Notes under the pieces: generated by a model
What the model saw: only the letters and a program-made list of their open reading frames with translations
Told to the model about the DNA's origin: nothing
Databases searched by the model: none
Position numbers and translations under genes: made by a program
Origin: Athripsodes cinereus
Taxonomy: Eukaryota; Arthropoda; Insecta; Trichoptera; Leptoceridae
Direction: 5' to 3'
DNA length: 64,000 nt
NCBI GenBank assembly: GCA_947579605.1
Contig: OX388320.1
Coordinates: forward strand, 4,154,001 to 4,218,000
Shown: positions 11,431-23,936 of the stretch, in pieces
Layout: every line of letters begins with the position of its first letter
Position numbering within the stretch: position 1 is the stretch's first letter

Positions 11431-12284
11431 AAATATAAAAAAAATCAAAAGAAGTTATTGAACTGACATTTTGTATTGGATAAAAATAATCATAAATGTT
11501 ATCAAGAATTGTACAGAAGCGAAAGGGAATAATCTTATATATTATATTCGATGACATTTTTTTACCTGCCCTATAAAGTGACAGACATCTTCCTTTTTAA
11601 TTCTCGCATAATGTCCTATGGAAATGAATAAGTACAATTTTGGAAGATGCGACAAACACAAAAATCCTCTGATTATCCTAGTGGATGATAGTAGGATTGA
11701 CTTCTACATGTTATATTTAAGCTTGTCATCTGCTCTCAGTTTTCAGAGACTGCGTTTTACAGATTCTAAGGTATTAAACCATTCATAGACTGCTTCACTA
11801 TAGGCACGACAATTAATAACTAAAATCACTATACCGTGATGGTATAGATAGCTAGCTTATTGGTATCTACAAGGCTATGAAAAATTGTTAATAGCTTCGG
11901 AAATAATATGCCTAGAGTGCTATCTCAAATACCGTATTCATAAACGCCATTCATATGACTCAAGTTAAACGTCATTGTAGATTAGTGTATAGGCATAAAG
12001 TCACACATGGTTTATGGACGATGAACTATGTGTCATTGAAATAATGTATAATTTGCCATAATATTATGGTTATAAATTCATTACATATTCATCAAAGAAA
12101 TGGAATAAAAATTAAACCATATGTTGTTAACATGTGCTAATTCTGAACAGTGGCGTGACTATTATTTTGCAGTTCAGCGTGAAAGAATTAAGAATTTTCT
12201 CTTGCGGAGTAGGCGGAAAGAATCGAGCACCATTTATTCTGTCTTTGTACAAGCTTTTTGTTCCGTTCAAATTTACGCACATAG

Positions 12285-12480
12285 GTGAGAAGGACAGTGC
12301 TATGGAAAGGTTGCGTGTATTAACACGTTGTGATAACGTAGACATGCATGATGAAAAAATTATAAAAGAAACATAATATCTGAAAGCAGAGGTATAAGAA
12401 AGCGAGGACGCGAAAAACCACATGGATGAAATTCTCATGAAGGCTGATGAGAGAAATCGACGTGCAAGTCCACTCCAGTT
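12285..12480 (+). mobile_element. LINE remnant shared with the flank of the second CD36-like gene
   Basis: Although decayed, this block (MHDEKIIKET, a stop, then a basic segment) aligns with 31000-31180 at the equivalent position upstream of the next gene. The insertion therefore predates the gene duplication. Confidence 0.5.
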
Positions 12481-12639
12481 CTTCTAAGTGAAATTGCATA
12501 TGGAGGAAGCGAAAGAAGTGTGTGAGGGAAAATCGAAATGGGTTATGCTTTCTCTATCTACTCACTTAAGCGGCTACTATGCACGATCAAAATGCTGTGT
12601 GAGGAGATAGAATAGAAAGAACAGCAACTAAAATATTGT

Positions 12640-12848
12640 TTGCGAACTGTATAATAAAAGAAATGAGGATGGGTTTGATAACATTTCTGAACGCCTATGG
12701 ATCCTATGACATTGAATGCTATAAGGTATTATTAAGGGTCTGATTTGATATTTGAAATCACTTCCACGGTATTCCAACAATCATAGTCCATCACAAGCAT
12801 CCATAGTTGAGAGCTGATGTTGTACTGACTGCAGTTCGTTTAATAAAC
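12640..12848 (+). promoter_or_regulatory. 5' flank of CD36-like gene 1, conserved with gene 2
   Basis: This block is closely similar to 31320-31532, including TTTCTGAACGCCTATGGATC, ATATGACATTGAAT, AAGGGTCTGATTTGATA and AATCACTTCCACGGTAT. It lies directly before both ATGs, so it probably holds the duplicated promoter and 5' UTR. No TATA box stands out. Confidence 0.6.
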
Positions 12849-15800
12849 ATGATAAAGAAATTTAAAGAATTGCCATTTTTGGCAAAAGTGACATCTGGAT
12901 CAGCAAGTTCTTTAGCATTTGGATTACTTTTAGGATATGTACTGTTTCCGGTCATATTGAAATATCAACTTAAAAAGGTAAGCATAGGCTGATAGCTTAA
13001 TGTGACAAGAAAACTAATGTCCTAACTGCAATAAATCAAAGAAACATTGACTGTTGTTCATTTTCATTATTCTGTTGATTTCAGGAAATGTCTTTGAGGA
13101 ACAAAACTGACATGAAGGAGATGTGGGTGAAATTACCATTTCCTATGATACATAAGGTGTGGGTATGGAATGTTACCAATCCTGAGGAAGCACAAAAAGG
13201 ATCCAAGCCGATTGTCAAGGAAGTTGGACCATATGTTTATGAGTATGTAATTTGTACATCTTTATATTTTTGTTGGCTACCAAATACCTACATACTTCCA
13301 ATTTGGTTTCTTAACGAGTAGGTTTGTTCGTCAACTGCATTGAGAACAAACATAGTGAAAGTAATATTTTTGAATATTCTTTCAGAAAATGGTATGAAAA
13401 AACTAATATTCAAGAGAACAGTACTGATGACACTATAGCATTTAATATGAGAACAACGTATCACTTTTTGGCAGAAGAATCTGCGCCTCTTACTGGGGAT
13501 GAAATGGTCTTTACTCCACAGTTACTGCTTGTGGTAAGTATACAATGTGGTAATAGCATGCCTCATCGTTGAATGTTTAATCGTAAAAACGAAAATCTTT
13601 GTTTAAAGATGGAATAGAAGTAGAATCATCATCATCGCCCTCAACGCTCCTCTAGGGAGCACAGGGCAGAAATCAGCTTCTTCCATTCAAGGCGACTCTG
13701 CGCCAGTTGCGTCACCTCTTCCCATGACATTCTCTGCGGTTTGATGTTGTTGTTATAGGAACGGTGTATTGTGAAAGAGGGGCGCCAGAATATAACTCTT
13801 TGTGGCCAACCCTTGCGCACGGAAAAATACTGCTTTTTTTGGCCAACTATCATGGGGCGTTCTCAGAACATGACCTAGCCAGGCAAATAACAGAGATCTG
13901 CTGCGTGCGTTGACGCACAGCATTATTCGTGAGATGTTCATAAGTAGGATATCCACCAATATCTTAAACCAACTTTTGTACTTATAAGTAATCTCCAAAT
14001 GCGATTTTCATAGCTTGTGAGTCTATTATAGGCCTTCACCTCTTTCAATAATTTTCCCAATCTTGTTTGTTCCATGATGCTGCCATTTTGTCGTCACTCT
14101 TCGTCTTTTGTCAGTTTATTCGAATACCTTATCTTTGTTCTGCATGACAATAATTGTCGGCTGAATGTATTTAATCATAATAATAATCGATATTCTGTTA
14201 TTTTTTGTAGGGTACGGCGACGTTCGTAGCAAGAGAAAAAGAAGCATTCCTCAAATTGGTGACAAAGGCAATAAATACTATATTCAAAGATCCTCCTCAT
14301 TTATTTCCTCTAAATAAAGTCAGTGACATGTTATTTAATGGAATAATAATAGATTGTACAACAAAAGATTTTGCTCCGAAGGCTGTCTGTACTGCATATA
14401 AAACAACAAAAAGCTTGGAAGAATTTCAACCTGGTTATTTCAAGTATTCCATCTTTGGCCACGTGAGTATACGTACATTTTTTTAAAGATAGATACATAT
14501 GGGTTAATAAACCCAAATACAACTTTATATACCTTTCACAGTAAGCTAAAAGCTGTCGTAAAAGAGGAGTTTGCTGAGATTGAACCACGCACCTCATGTA
14601 TATGAGGTCGAGACTCTACCTCCAGGCTACCAATAAACTAATATTTGTTTTGATAAGTTATATTGAATTTAGTTTGTCAATTTCCATTTTTTGACATTGT
14701 TTTTGATCAATTCTCATTTTTTATCAATTTTCTGTTATTGTTATTCTGGAATTTATATAATTCTATATGGATTCCCAAGCAAAGCAAGTTTTTTTTTAAT
14801 ATTGTGTGTTTCAGACAAATGCAACGGACTCGAAGAGATATAAAGTGTACAGAGGAATAAAAAATATATCTGATGTTGGTAGAATGGTAGAATATAATGG
14901 TCAACCTACTGTGGATTGGTGGAAAGGTGATCATTGCAATGAATTGAAAGGAACTGATGCAACCATCTTCAGACCATTCTTATCGGAGAAAGATATACTA
15001 TATACGTTCAATCCTGATATTTGCAGGTAAGTCCTGAGGCCTGAGTCAATAAAACACTTTCGCGTCACGTTCCCGCTCCGTTAGCGTTCGGGTGCAGACG
15101 ATGTTGCGCCAAAGTGTTAATTTTCGTAACTATTGTGTATCTCAGCAACGAAATTGACACTTACTTGCCACTTCGTCTATACTCGAACGTTAACGGAGCG
15201 GGAACGTGACGTGAAAGTGTGTTATTGACTCAGGCCTCTGAACACTATCAATTTTTTTAGCAGCAACAACAACATCGTCAGTAAACAATCACAACTAATT
15301 CTGTTATACTCCATAATATTAATATGGTATTGGTCTCTTTCCTACTTATGCTGAAATAATGGATATCCTTTGTACTTCAAACCCATAAAAATGCCTTTAC
15401 ATTTTCTGTACTGATGTGATCATAATAATATAAACAAACTGTGGCGATTGTTGTTAAAAGTGCGCTCCTAATACATACATAGATCATCGAATTAATTATC
15501 CTGAATCAACAGTAACATGCTTTTATATATGCATCTACAACAAGAGACTTGAGGGAGATATGAATGGACGTTCTTGAACCAACGTTCATTAAAGAAAATG
15601 AAATTACCTATATTGGTGGCAAAATTTGATCGAGCGCATAAGCAATTTTTTCTTCGAACTTCCAGTCTATATCAAAGGTCATTGATTGAAGATTGGATTG
15701 TATCTACAATTGTGTAACAATATTCTGCATTATAGTTGTGGTTAAGAACCGATTTGCCATACGAATACGGTAAGTAGCTTGGTAATAAATACGCATGATT

Positions 15801-16925
15801 GATCGGTTCAAAAAACGAGGTAGGGTACTCTGTGAGCTAATATTGTGAGGAACTAACGTGATATCGTACAAAAAAGAATAAACTGCAGACTTGGTGGATC
15901 CAACTGATTATACTTTTTTTTATTCTGACGTCAATGAGATGACTGACGGGTGATTTACATTTTTTAGATCTGTTGGTATTGTCTTTGAAAAGAAAACTAA
16001 ATATCGGGGCATCAAAGGACTTCGGTTTACGGCTGACTATGGTGATGTATTTAATGAGCCGGAGAACCATTGCCTTTGTCGTATACCAGAGAAACCTGAA
16101 ACTTGTCCACCTAAAGGATTTTTAGATATTAGCGGATGCATCGATGCACCTATCTATATATCTTTACCACATTTCTACAAAGCAGATCCTGTAGCACAGA
16201 GTAAAATAATCGGACAGAATCCAGTGAAAGAAAAGCATGAAGTATTGGTAGACCTCGAACCGGTGAGATATTTTTGTTGTTTATGATGAACTTTTTCTTC
16301 CAAATCAAATTTATTTTTCCATGAGTATTTGATCATACATATTATATGAAGATACATTCTGTTTGTACCAGATTTCAGGTACTCCTCTTTACGTTGAAAA
16401 GCGCACACAAGTGAATTGTCCTATTATAAATATTCCACAACTGGACCTTTTCAAAACAGTTCCAGATTCAATCATTCCAATTGTTTGGGTAGAAGAGGTG
16501 AGATACCTATATCTTTTTGTATATTGTATCAAAAAATAAGTCAAACACTTCCATTGAATTATACAAAACGTTTTATTTTTTTAATTGGATATAATAATGT
16601 CATATATGTATGTTTTCAGACTTTGCAACTAAACAAGACATACATAAACATGTTAAACTTTCAACTATTTTATCCAAAGAAGGCTGTTGGCTTTCTAAAA
16701 TGGTCAACAATATTTGGTGGTGTGGGTGGACTTATTTATGCTCTGAGTTTGCATCGCAAAGAAGAAATGCAAAAAGTGAGAGCTGTCACACCATCAGAGA
16801 ATAATGAGAATCCAAGATTAAATATCAACTCTGCAGAGTCACAAAATCATTCTGGAATAACTCCTTTAGATAAAGATGGTCCTGCGGCCCCAACGCATTT
16901 ACCAGGAGTGGTAGAGAGATATTGA
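12849..16925 (+). CDS. CD36/SNMP-like scavenger receptor class B, copy 1 (541 aa)
   Basis: Eight exons: 12849-12977, 13085-13242, 13386-13533, 14211-14462, 14815-15026, 15968-16262, 16372-16497 and 16620-16925; the phases all join and every intron is GT-AG. The protein has a short cytosolic N-terminus, TM1 (residues 17-37), an ectodomain with the family motifs (RNKTDMKEMW, KPIVKEVGPYVYE, DHCNELKGTDATIF, YRGIKGLRFTADYGD, ISLPHFYKADP) and the usual extracellular cysteines, several N-glycosylation sequons (N49, N72, N107) and TM2 (about 462-484). A 57-aa tail follows. Family members bind or transport lipids and, as SNMPs, help pheromone receptors. The motifs look closer to SNMPs than to Croquemort-type receptors, but the exact subfamily is uncertain. 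The frame after the stop is itself conserved (see 16926-17063). Confidence 0.93.
13620..14000 (-). mobile_element. LINE 3' end (WEEVTQLAQ family) in intron 3 of CD36-like gene 1
   Basis: The reverse strand reads RMSWEEVTQLAQSRLEWKKL and continues, with upstream coding remnants to about 14000 and a (GAT)n tail at 13620. Gene 2 has no copy here, so it inserted after the duplication or was lost from gene 2. Confidence 0.75.
14495..14640 (-). mobile_element. tRNA-derived SINE, decayed copy in intron 4 of CD36-like gene 1
   Basis: It matches the better preserved SINE at 56172-56338: TAGCCTGGAGGTAGAGTCTC (A-box region), then the body with AGCTTACTGTGAAAGG and GTTGTATTTGGGTTTA. Confidence 0.75.
15037..15237. 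mobile_element. 201-bp MITE with 65-bp inverted repeats, intron 5 of CD36-like gene 1
   Basis: The arms at 15037-15101 and 15173-15237 begin AGGCCTGAGTCAATAA and differ at six positions. A CTG triplet flanks both ends, which fits the CWG target of PIF/Harbinger MITEs. It begins 10 bp after the exon-5 donor. The same intron of gene 2 reads straight through (GTAAGTCC then AAAACG), giving the empty site. Confidence 0.85.
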
Positions 16926-17063
16926 CGCAGGGCTAGTGTAGTTAACTCATTGGTTTTGAATAGATCTTTGAATGCCGCTGGCTTAGGAAATGTTGGTTTA
17001 GCTACGAAATTGGCTGTGGATAAAAGTAAGAAAATTAAATCTTTTTTCGGAAACAAACAATGA
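16926..17063 (+). other. conserved post-stop reading frame (readthrough candidate), gene 1
   Basis: After TGA (16923-16925, next base C) the frame runs 45 codons to TGA at 17061-17063. The peptide is basic and contains SLVLNRSLNAAGLGNVG, then a Lys-rich end (KSKKIKSFFGNKQ). The sister gene has the same 45-codon frame at 35657-35794. The two copies differ at 2 first, 6 second and 16 third codon positions, 12 changes are synonymous, and there are no indels. Similarity fades right after the second stop. The tail would extend the cytosolic C-terminus. Confidence 0.75.
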
Positions 17064-17375
17064 ATATATTTTCGAGAACTGTACCGTGAAACGTATCGTA
17101 AATAGCGAAATGCTACTATCAATATGAAGATAATAATATGTAGAATCTAGTTTTAGATAGAAGTCCAAACATAGGTAAGTTTCCAATTTCTGAACACTCT
17201 ATTATATTGTTTAATTTAACGTAGTGTTTATATTTTTCAATATTTATTTATTTATTCTTCAGCTTGTTTTGGTAATTGTGTGACTTATTATGGTGAATAT
17301 TAACAATACCATATAGTACAATTTATTTAACTCTACATCATTTCCTGAAAGTAGCCAAGGTAATTTCTAAAAAGT

Positions 17376-17381
17376 AATAAA
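17376..17381 (+). terminator. possible poly(A) signal, CD36-like gene 1
   Basis: AATAAA lies about 310 bp after the second TGA. Other AATAAA motifs follow near 17538, so the choice is uncertain. Confidence 0.35.
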
Positions 17382-20300
17382 AATAGGTTCAATGCAGTGG
17401 GATTGAATTTGTCAAACATTTTTATGTCTGTAATGAATTGATGACATTTATTTATTTATCACTTGTACACGACGTGAGCCTTTTTTTACACGTTAAACAT
17501 GTAACAAAGTAAAAAGTAATTTGACAGACAAAAATAATAAAATATGAATTGGTACAAATTTATAAAAATAAACATTAAGATTAACAAAATTAGTAGTAAG
17601 TTGAACAAAACAACAATAGTAATAGAATAAAACAATTATTTTAAATTATTTATAGAGATTGGATGAAATTTGAAATCGTGATTTGTTTTATTATTTGATA
17701 TCTATTCAATGTCCGTGATGTAGTTACATATTATATCGTTCCGTAGTCGATTTATGTTATTTGTATTGAACATTGTTGAGAGTAGACCACAAAATTGATT
17801 ATTAGTATGACCACACTTGCCGCATTATCTGAAAGCTGCATATTAACTTAGGGTTTAGTAATGAAATTTTGGCAATTATGATTGAGTGCATTCGAATTAG
17901 TATAGTAATAATATAATGATTCACATCCTACTACACCATCATGGTAGCTCCCACTCTCCAAGTGGGGTAGCCAGAAGACCAACGCCATGTTATAAAACAC
18001 AGATACATTTACCTTTCTTATCTCAATAAAAAAAATCAAAATGAGTGACACATTTCAGTGTTGAATTTTATGTGTTAAATTTCTCATTTAATTTTAATTA
18101 TCCTGTCATTGTTATAATTAATTTGCAATTGATTTTGATTAAATTCCCTATTTTTATTTAAATTGTGTTTTTATCTTTTTAATTGTGTTGCACAATCACA
18201 TTATACATTAAATTTGTTTATTATTTTCCTTTCATTGTTGGTCAATCGGTAAATAAATTCATTACTTAATCAAAATTGTTTAATGTCACTGTTTTTTTTT
18301 TGTATATTTAGGTATATCTATCTAAACATGTGACATGCTTGAATCATATTTGTAAAGACTAATGAATTTATCAAAGTAAGATAGCCAGCGAACCAACTGC
18401 GTGTAATAAAATGCAATTTGTCGTCTATGTGTCAGTAGTTTAAGATATTGAGAAGAGTCGGTACCTATACTTCATCGCTAAATGAAGAAGATAACTGTCT
18501 TCTGCGTGATATTTTACGAATCCTTGCCTTTTAGTATGGTACCTGATACTTGAAAAGTTACATAAAAAGGGAGATTTAGCCTAAATTCCACGGGACTATA
18601 ACGTAAAACTGATAAATAAAAATCATAGTTAAGGCTATATTTTAAAAGGTTTTCATTAAAGATAAAGTTTAAACAAAATTTTGAAAACGTAATGAGAAAT
18701 TGCAACAATAATAAAAGTTTAGAGTAAGTATTGTACTAGGCTATGTTACGAGAATTAAATTTCATGTACTTATTTTTGTTAATGAGTGTTATCCACAGCT
18801 TGCAGGTAGGATGAGTAGACTTACAAGTATTATAATAAGTATACTTATAAGTTTACAGCTTATTAATTTTATATGTCAATTTTATTCTTCACAACAAATT
18901 ATACATACATGAGAAAAAATTTGTTTAACTTTTTAAAACATTCAATTTAGCGATGTGATATGTGTCACTCATTCTGAATATCTAAATCCTTTATTGGGGT
19001 TTTGTTTTGTACCGCTGCGCTAATAGTAGAATTCCACAATTGGTTTAATTGAAACAATCGTTTTGTTTACAAATTATCAGTAGTAGAACGAAACACTTGT
19101 TTCATTATATTTAGCCAATTGTATCGACATCTTATAGTAGATGTTAATTACATTTATTGCTCTGCTGATTATCCCGCTTGTGCAAGATGATACAAGTAGA
19201 TAATGTTTTTTTTTAATTGTCATCATTTAGTTATTGCGTATAATCACAAAGTTACAGATTTTATAACACATATACTTATTGAAGTTTCACAAAGAATTCT
19301 CAAACATTTCAATTTTAATGAAAGTACATATTTAAATTATTTAGTATCCGAAACTGAATTATTTTATATATGAACAGGAAAACACATAATTCATTATTTT
19401 GTAATCCCGTAGAATAACCGGCAAAGAATGGGTACCTATCCGATTTTTTTTTAAGTTATTAAGTGTCTTCTAAAAAACATCTATTATGCAAGACATTTTT
19501 TTTTAACTACTGAACGGTATCATAAGTAACTCGATGATATTGAGTGAGTTTAATTTTTATATACTCGCATCGAATGGTCGCTTAGGTCGCCATATGTAAT
19601 TTTATCTACCCACAAGCAGAACCAACATTCTTGCGGAATCCCCAGTGACAAAGGCAGTCCGGTTATTTAATAGTATTGCCCCAAATATTGACATATTTAA
19701 TGTGACGTATGCTCAATTTTTGAGGAAGGTGGAATCATTGTTGCGAATGTGTTGTTTCTTCTGGGATCGCATTGGATAAAGGCTCTAATGGTCCCAGTAG
19801 AGTCAATAATAATTTAACATCTTCAGTTTAGCGATCCCACCCACCTTGAACTCTTTTTATTTTATTATTAAATAATGCATTTTTTTACATGCAGTTCATT
19901 TGCTGGCTACCCTACTCTTGAGAATGGTATGAAAGAATGAATATCTGAAAAGGTACTCCGTTACATAATTTTAATACATTAGACATTTGACAACCTTCAC
20001 ACCATTTAAAAAGCTCTAGCAATATAATAATAATTGTATTTCAATGTTGATTTTATATAAATAATTATTATGCTGTTACTGATGTATGCAAAAGGGTCAT
20101 ATAAAAGAGAATTTTAGAATCGATACATTGTTTTTTTTTTAATTTTTTGTCAAAGCAAGGCACCAAATAAGAAGACAAGTATGATTTTTTGCTAACCAAT
20201 TATTCAAATATCACAAAATAAAGATCCACCTATAATTTGTTTTTTAAGGATTTTTCAAAAGAGTAAAGTTCTTTTTCTTAAATATGTATATTGTTGGTTT

Positions 20301-20390
20301 ATGTTCGATTGACACTAATAAAGTGATACTTTATTTCAAAACACAAATTTCGAAGTTTTATTTATCCATCACCTCATGGAGTAGGTACCC
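17382..20390. other. intergenic, AT-rich, with decayed copies of one repeat family
   Basis: Short pieces of the GGCTACCCCACTTGTGGG family lie at 17930-17990 (-), 18370-18430 (-), 18948-19040 (+) and 19820-19940 (+). A LINE-like 3' fragment may lie at 17452-17560, and a possible coding remnant at 19620-19790. I see no host gene. Confidence 0.5.
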
Positions 20391-20394
20391 TATT

Positions 20395-20595
20395 AAGAAT
20401 AGGTCTAACACTATTTTCTGTAAGTTTTCGAATACCCTGTAAAAGGTTGGTAATCGTAAAATCTCACAAGGCAAGTAACATCTACAATTTAGCGATGTGG
20501 TATGCTACAAATACTGGATGTCTTATTTTTTCATGACACAGAGAAGACGATCTGTACGTTAATTACATATGCTGGCTATCTCACTCCTATGAGAC
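20395..20595 (+). repeat. decayed copy of the GGCTACCCCACTTGTGGG family
   Basis: It contains TGTAAGTTTTCGAATACCCT, an AATTTAGCGATG segment and TGCTGGCTATCTCACTCCTA in the same order as the better copies at 37195-37450 and 42085-42305. Confidence 0.6.
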
Positions 20596-20639
20596 AAAAT
20601 TAATTTATAAAATATGATATCTTAGTGACAACACTAATG

Positions 20640-21105
20640 TAGGTATGCATGTGAAACGTGGACATGGTTAAGGAAAGATGAAAATGACATAAATGCAGTA
20701 GAAATAAGATCGTTGAGAAGGATGTGTAGTAAGACTATGAGAGATCGTATGCTTAACCGTGCTATACGAGAGGAAAGTGGAATGGAAGTTGTTGTGTTAA
20801 CAAAGATGAATGTATATGAGTTACAATGGTTTGGACATGTGAAAAGAATGAATGAGGACAGAATGAACAAGATGATATATTTGGCTGAGAGGAATGGTGC
20901 TCGGAGACGTGGCCGTTCGAGGATCATATGACAAGATCGTTTAAATCAAATCTTAAAGGACGGTCACATGTTGAGCACATTAAATAGGACAGCATGCAAG
21001 AGGAGTTGTGTGACAGTGATGTAAGCGAAAGATGTATGCATGGAAAGAAGGAAGTGGCGCTCGATCCTCTCTGCCTACCCCGCGAGGGAAGCCGTGTGAT
21101 GGCTA
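20640..21105 (+). mobile_element. LINE RT C-terminus (WFGHV family), best copy in the window
   Basis: The translation reads ACETWTWLRKDEND, then SLRRMCSKTMRDRMLNRAIR, LQWFGHVKRMNEDRMNKMIY, a basic RRRGRSRI segment, LSTLNRTACKR and a final ILSAYPARE. This is the C-terminal tail of RTE/CFDP2-like LINE reverse transcriptases. Stops interrupt it after the basic segment and in the last third. Relatives lie at 2255-2455, 5680-5885 (-), 11062-11430, 21980-22345 and 31000-31250; tail-only pieces lie at 29495-29590 and 34395-34490. Confidence 0.75.
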
Positions 21106-21979
21106 GAATGTATGTAATTTATAAAAATTAAAAGTTTTATAATAACTAATAAACTAACTACATGCAACGCAAGTTTTCCTTTCTGTGTCAATAAAAAATA
21201 ATTCTCTATGCACCTTGCACAGTCTAAAATGAGATTTATCTAAAACCATATTCAGTAGCACGGATATTTTTCCATTCTAAAAATATTTTATTTTCAATTT
21301 GTCTTAAATAACAACGGTATTGCATTTGCTGCTACAAAATGTGGGTGTTGTATCGCTTCCTAAGCTCTGTGTAAATGTTGTCACAAAATAAAATATGTAG
21401 GTAGTTATTGACATACATATGTAATATTCATAATGCATTTCATATCACATGCACGAATAGACCCAACCTTTTGACTATTCATGTATATAATATCACCCAT
21501 AAGAATCCTTATCAGCTGTTTTCAGTGAAAAGAATCGATATAAATCAGTGATATGTTATACCTAGATTTGCAATATGAAACTCAAACATGTACCATCAAT
21601 AAAATCTCTTTGCGGTCCATGGTGCCGCAAGTTTTAGTTTGAAAAAAAGCGACACACATATTAATTATTTGTACATAACAAGAGATAGACAATATGAGAA
21701 TGGGGATTATTACAGACGACAAAGGCCGGTAGATAGAGATGAATATATACATAAGAAAAGAGATGAATATATATTACTCAGGTATTGTACCTCGACGGGT
21801 GGGTACACATTTTTAGAGAATATTTGTATGACATTGCGAATCTAGTTGTAACATATCACTGATATAAATACTAAAGAAGATATCGAAAAAAAAATACAAT
21901 TCGAATATTAAAGATGATGTCGAATATAAAATTGAAAAAAATCACGATTCCATTCTGGTACCGAGATTTATAATATGTA

Positions 21980-22345
21980 TGAAAGCAAAACTCGGACGTG
22001 GTTGAAGAAGGAAAAAGTGAAATAAATGCAGTGAAGATGCAATCTTTGAGAAGAATGCATAGAGTATAATAATATTGAAGAATGGTTAGTAAAACGCTGC
22101 GTGACAGAGAAAGAAATGAGTACTATATTAGGATAATGAGTGTAGGTTTGCTAGTGGAGTGTTGTGGATAGAATACGTGTTAATAAATTACGATGATTTA
22201 GACATATTGAGCAAAAAAATGAAGAAGGATTTCAAGGAGTGTGTTTATCTGAATAAAAGGGGTGTTAGAAAGCTTGGATGTCCGAGAATTATGTTGGAGA
22301 TCACGTCGTTTAACTTTTCAAAGACGGCCGTATGTTTTATAAAAG
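21980..22345 (+). mobile_element. decayed LINE RT C-terminus (WFGHV family)
   Basis: TWLKKEKVK-INAVKMQSLRR and a later basic segment RGVRKLGCPRIM align in order with 20640-21105, but stops and indels are frequent. 21106-21979 and 22346-23936 are AT-rich with nothing else that I can identify. Confidence 0.6.
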
Positions 22346-23936
22346 AAATCGGTGTGTATATATGAGAAATTACATACATAAATGTATAGGAAACGAAAGA
22401 ATTATGTAAGGATTTATTAATATGTTGTTACATTCTCTATTGTGAATACAATGTTGAATTTAATCATTGAATACGAAGCGAGAGAAAAGCAATATAGCTT
22501 ATAATGTATTTCGATGCTTGTAAAGTTTTTATTCACTTAGCTAAACGAAGGCCTGAAAGTTATTGTCACAAAGAGAATATTATTCACTTTAATATATATA
22601 TTATATAATTCCTAACATAAGCAAGCCAATTTCTTTTATTCCCAACATGCTGTATTCTGAAACCCTTGAAAAAAACACACATATGTGCAAAATTCAGTTG
22701 GAAATACTGAGAAAAGCGTCCCGGCAATTTGGCTGTAGGCTGGCTTAAATTATCATTTTCGATGTCCATGGACAGTGTTTATCAATTTTGACATTCTCAT
22801 CATCGCGATATATGTAAGCTCCACTAATTGAAAATTGGTAAATCAAAAATAGGTGCCAATAAATGCAACCATTTCTGAGATTAGCTTTTCAATTTGTCTA
22901 ATCTTGTTTCCTCTATTTGTAATTTGTCTTGATGGATTATAATAGAAAATAAATTAACCACACACATTTTTTTACTTTTGATTATGTTCATTTGATGAAA
23001 ATATACATTTTATAAAATGAAATAAACTTGTTTAATCTTGTTGTTAAGTCTTATATATTTCCTATTTACTGTTCGTATTTCATCGTTCATATAGGACGTA
23101 GGTGACAGAATTCATATAGGCATTGGTTATCCGAGGAACATTACTGGTATAAAATATTGTAATTATACATAAGTATTCATCTTTCATATTTTAAAGTAAG
23201 ACTAAAATAACATAAGTATCGCTAGACTCTTTTAAAACAAGGATACTGTATCAAGATCACTACAACAAATTTAATGGTGAAATGCAAAAGAAAATATCTT
23301 CTCACACTTAAGTCTTCTACAAAGTTATCATTTTTCTTAGAAAACGATATAAAACAATGGTATTTCAGTTTCTAAGTGAGTCAACGATGCAATTTTTAAA
23401 AGTCTAAACTTCCTTGAAATAGATGAATAATTTTTCCGAAACAAAATGCTCATCTTGCATATTATCTAATTTTCATAGAAATGTAAGCTTTTGACATAGC
23501 CTGCAGTGTGCATGGCTTATTGTCCGAGTGATTCTTTATCCTGTCTAGCGAATGTCTAAAAACAATAGTTTCTTGTAAACCTTTTCATGAAGCTTCTTTC
23601 GTATAATGCTGATCTCTTTTGTAAGAAATCTTGTTATATTAAATCATATATTCCGAGTACACTTTGAATTGTACAGCTTTCAAGTATTCATAAAGCAAAA
23701 CGAGTTTTTTTTTTAACAGATAACACGAACATATCTAAACGTCGATTATTTTGGATTATTTTTATGTAGATATGTTTATTGTATTTCACCTAGAGAGCAC
23801 TTGGTTGCAAGAATCGAGATTTTAGGGACAAAATAATTAATTATAAGCATTTTTTGTAGGCGATAGACATATCACAAGTAAACTTAAAATTTTACTAATT
23901 TCATTAATTGTATCGGCATTTACTTTGTAACACTTC

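Noticed and set aside
16923..16925. UGA as selenocysteine
   Set aside because: Lepidopteran insects are thought to lack the selenoprotein machinery, and I see no SECIS-like element.
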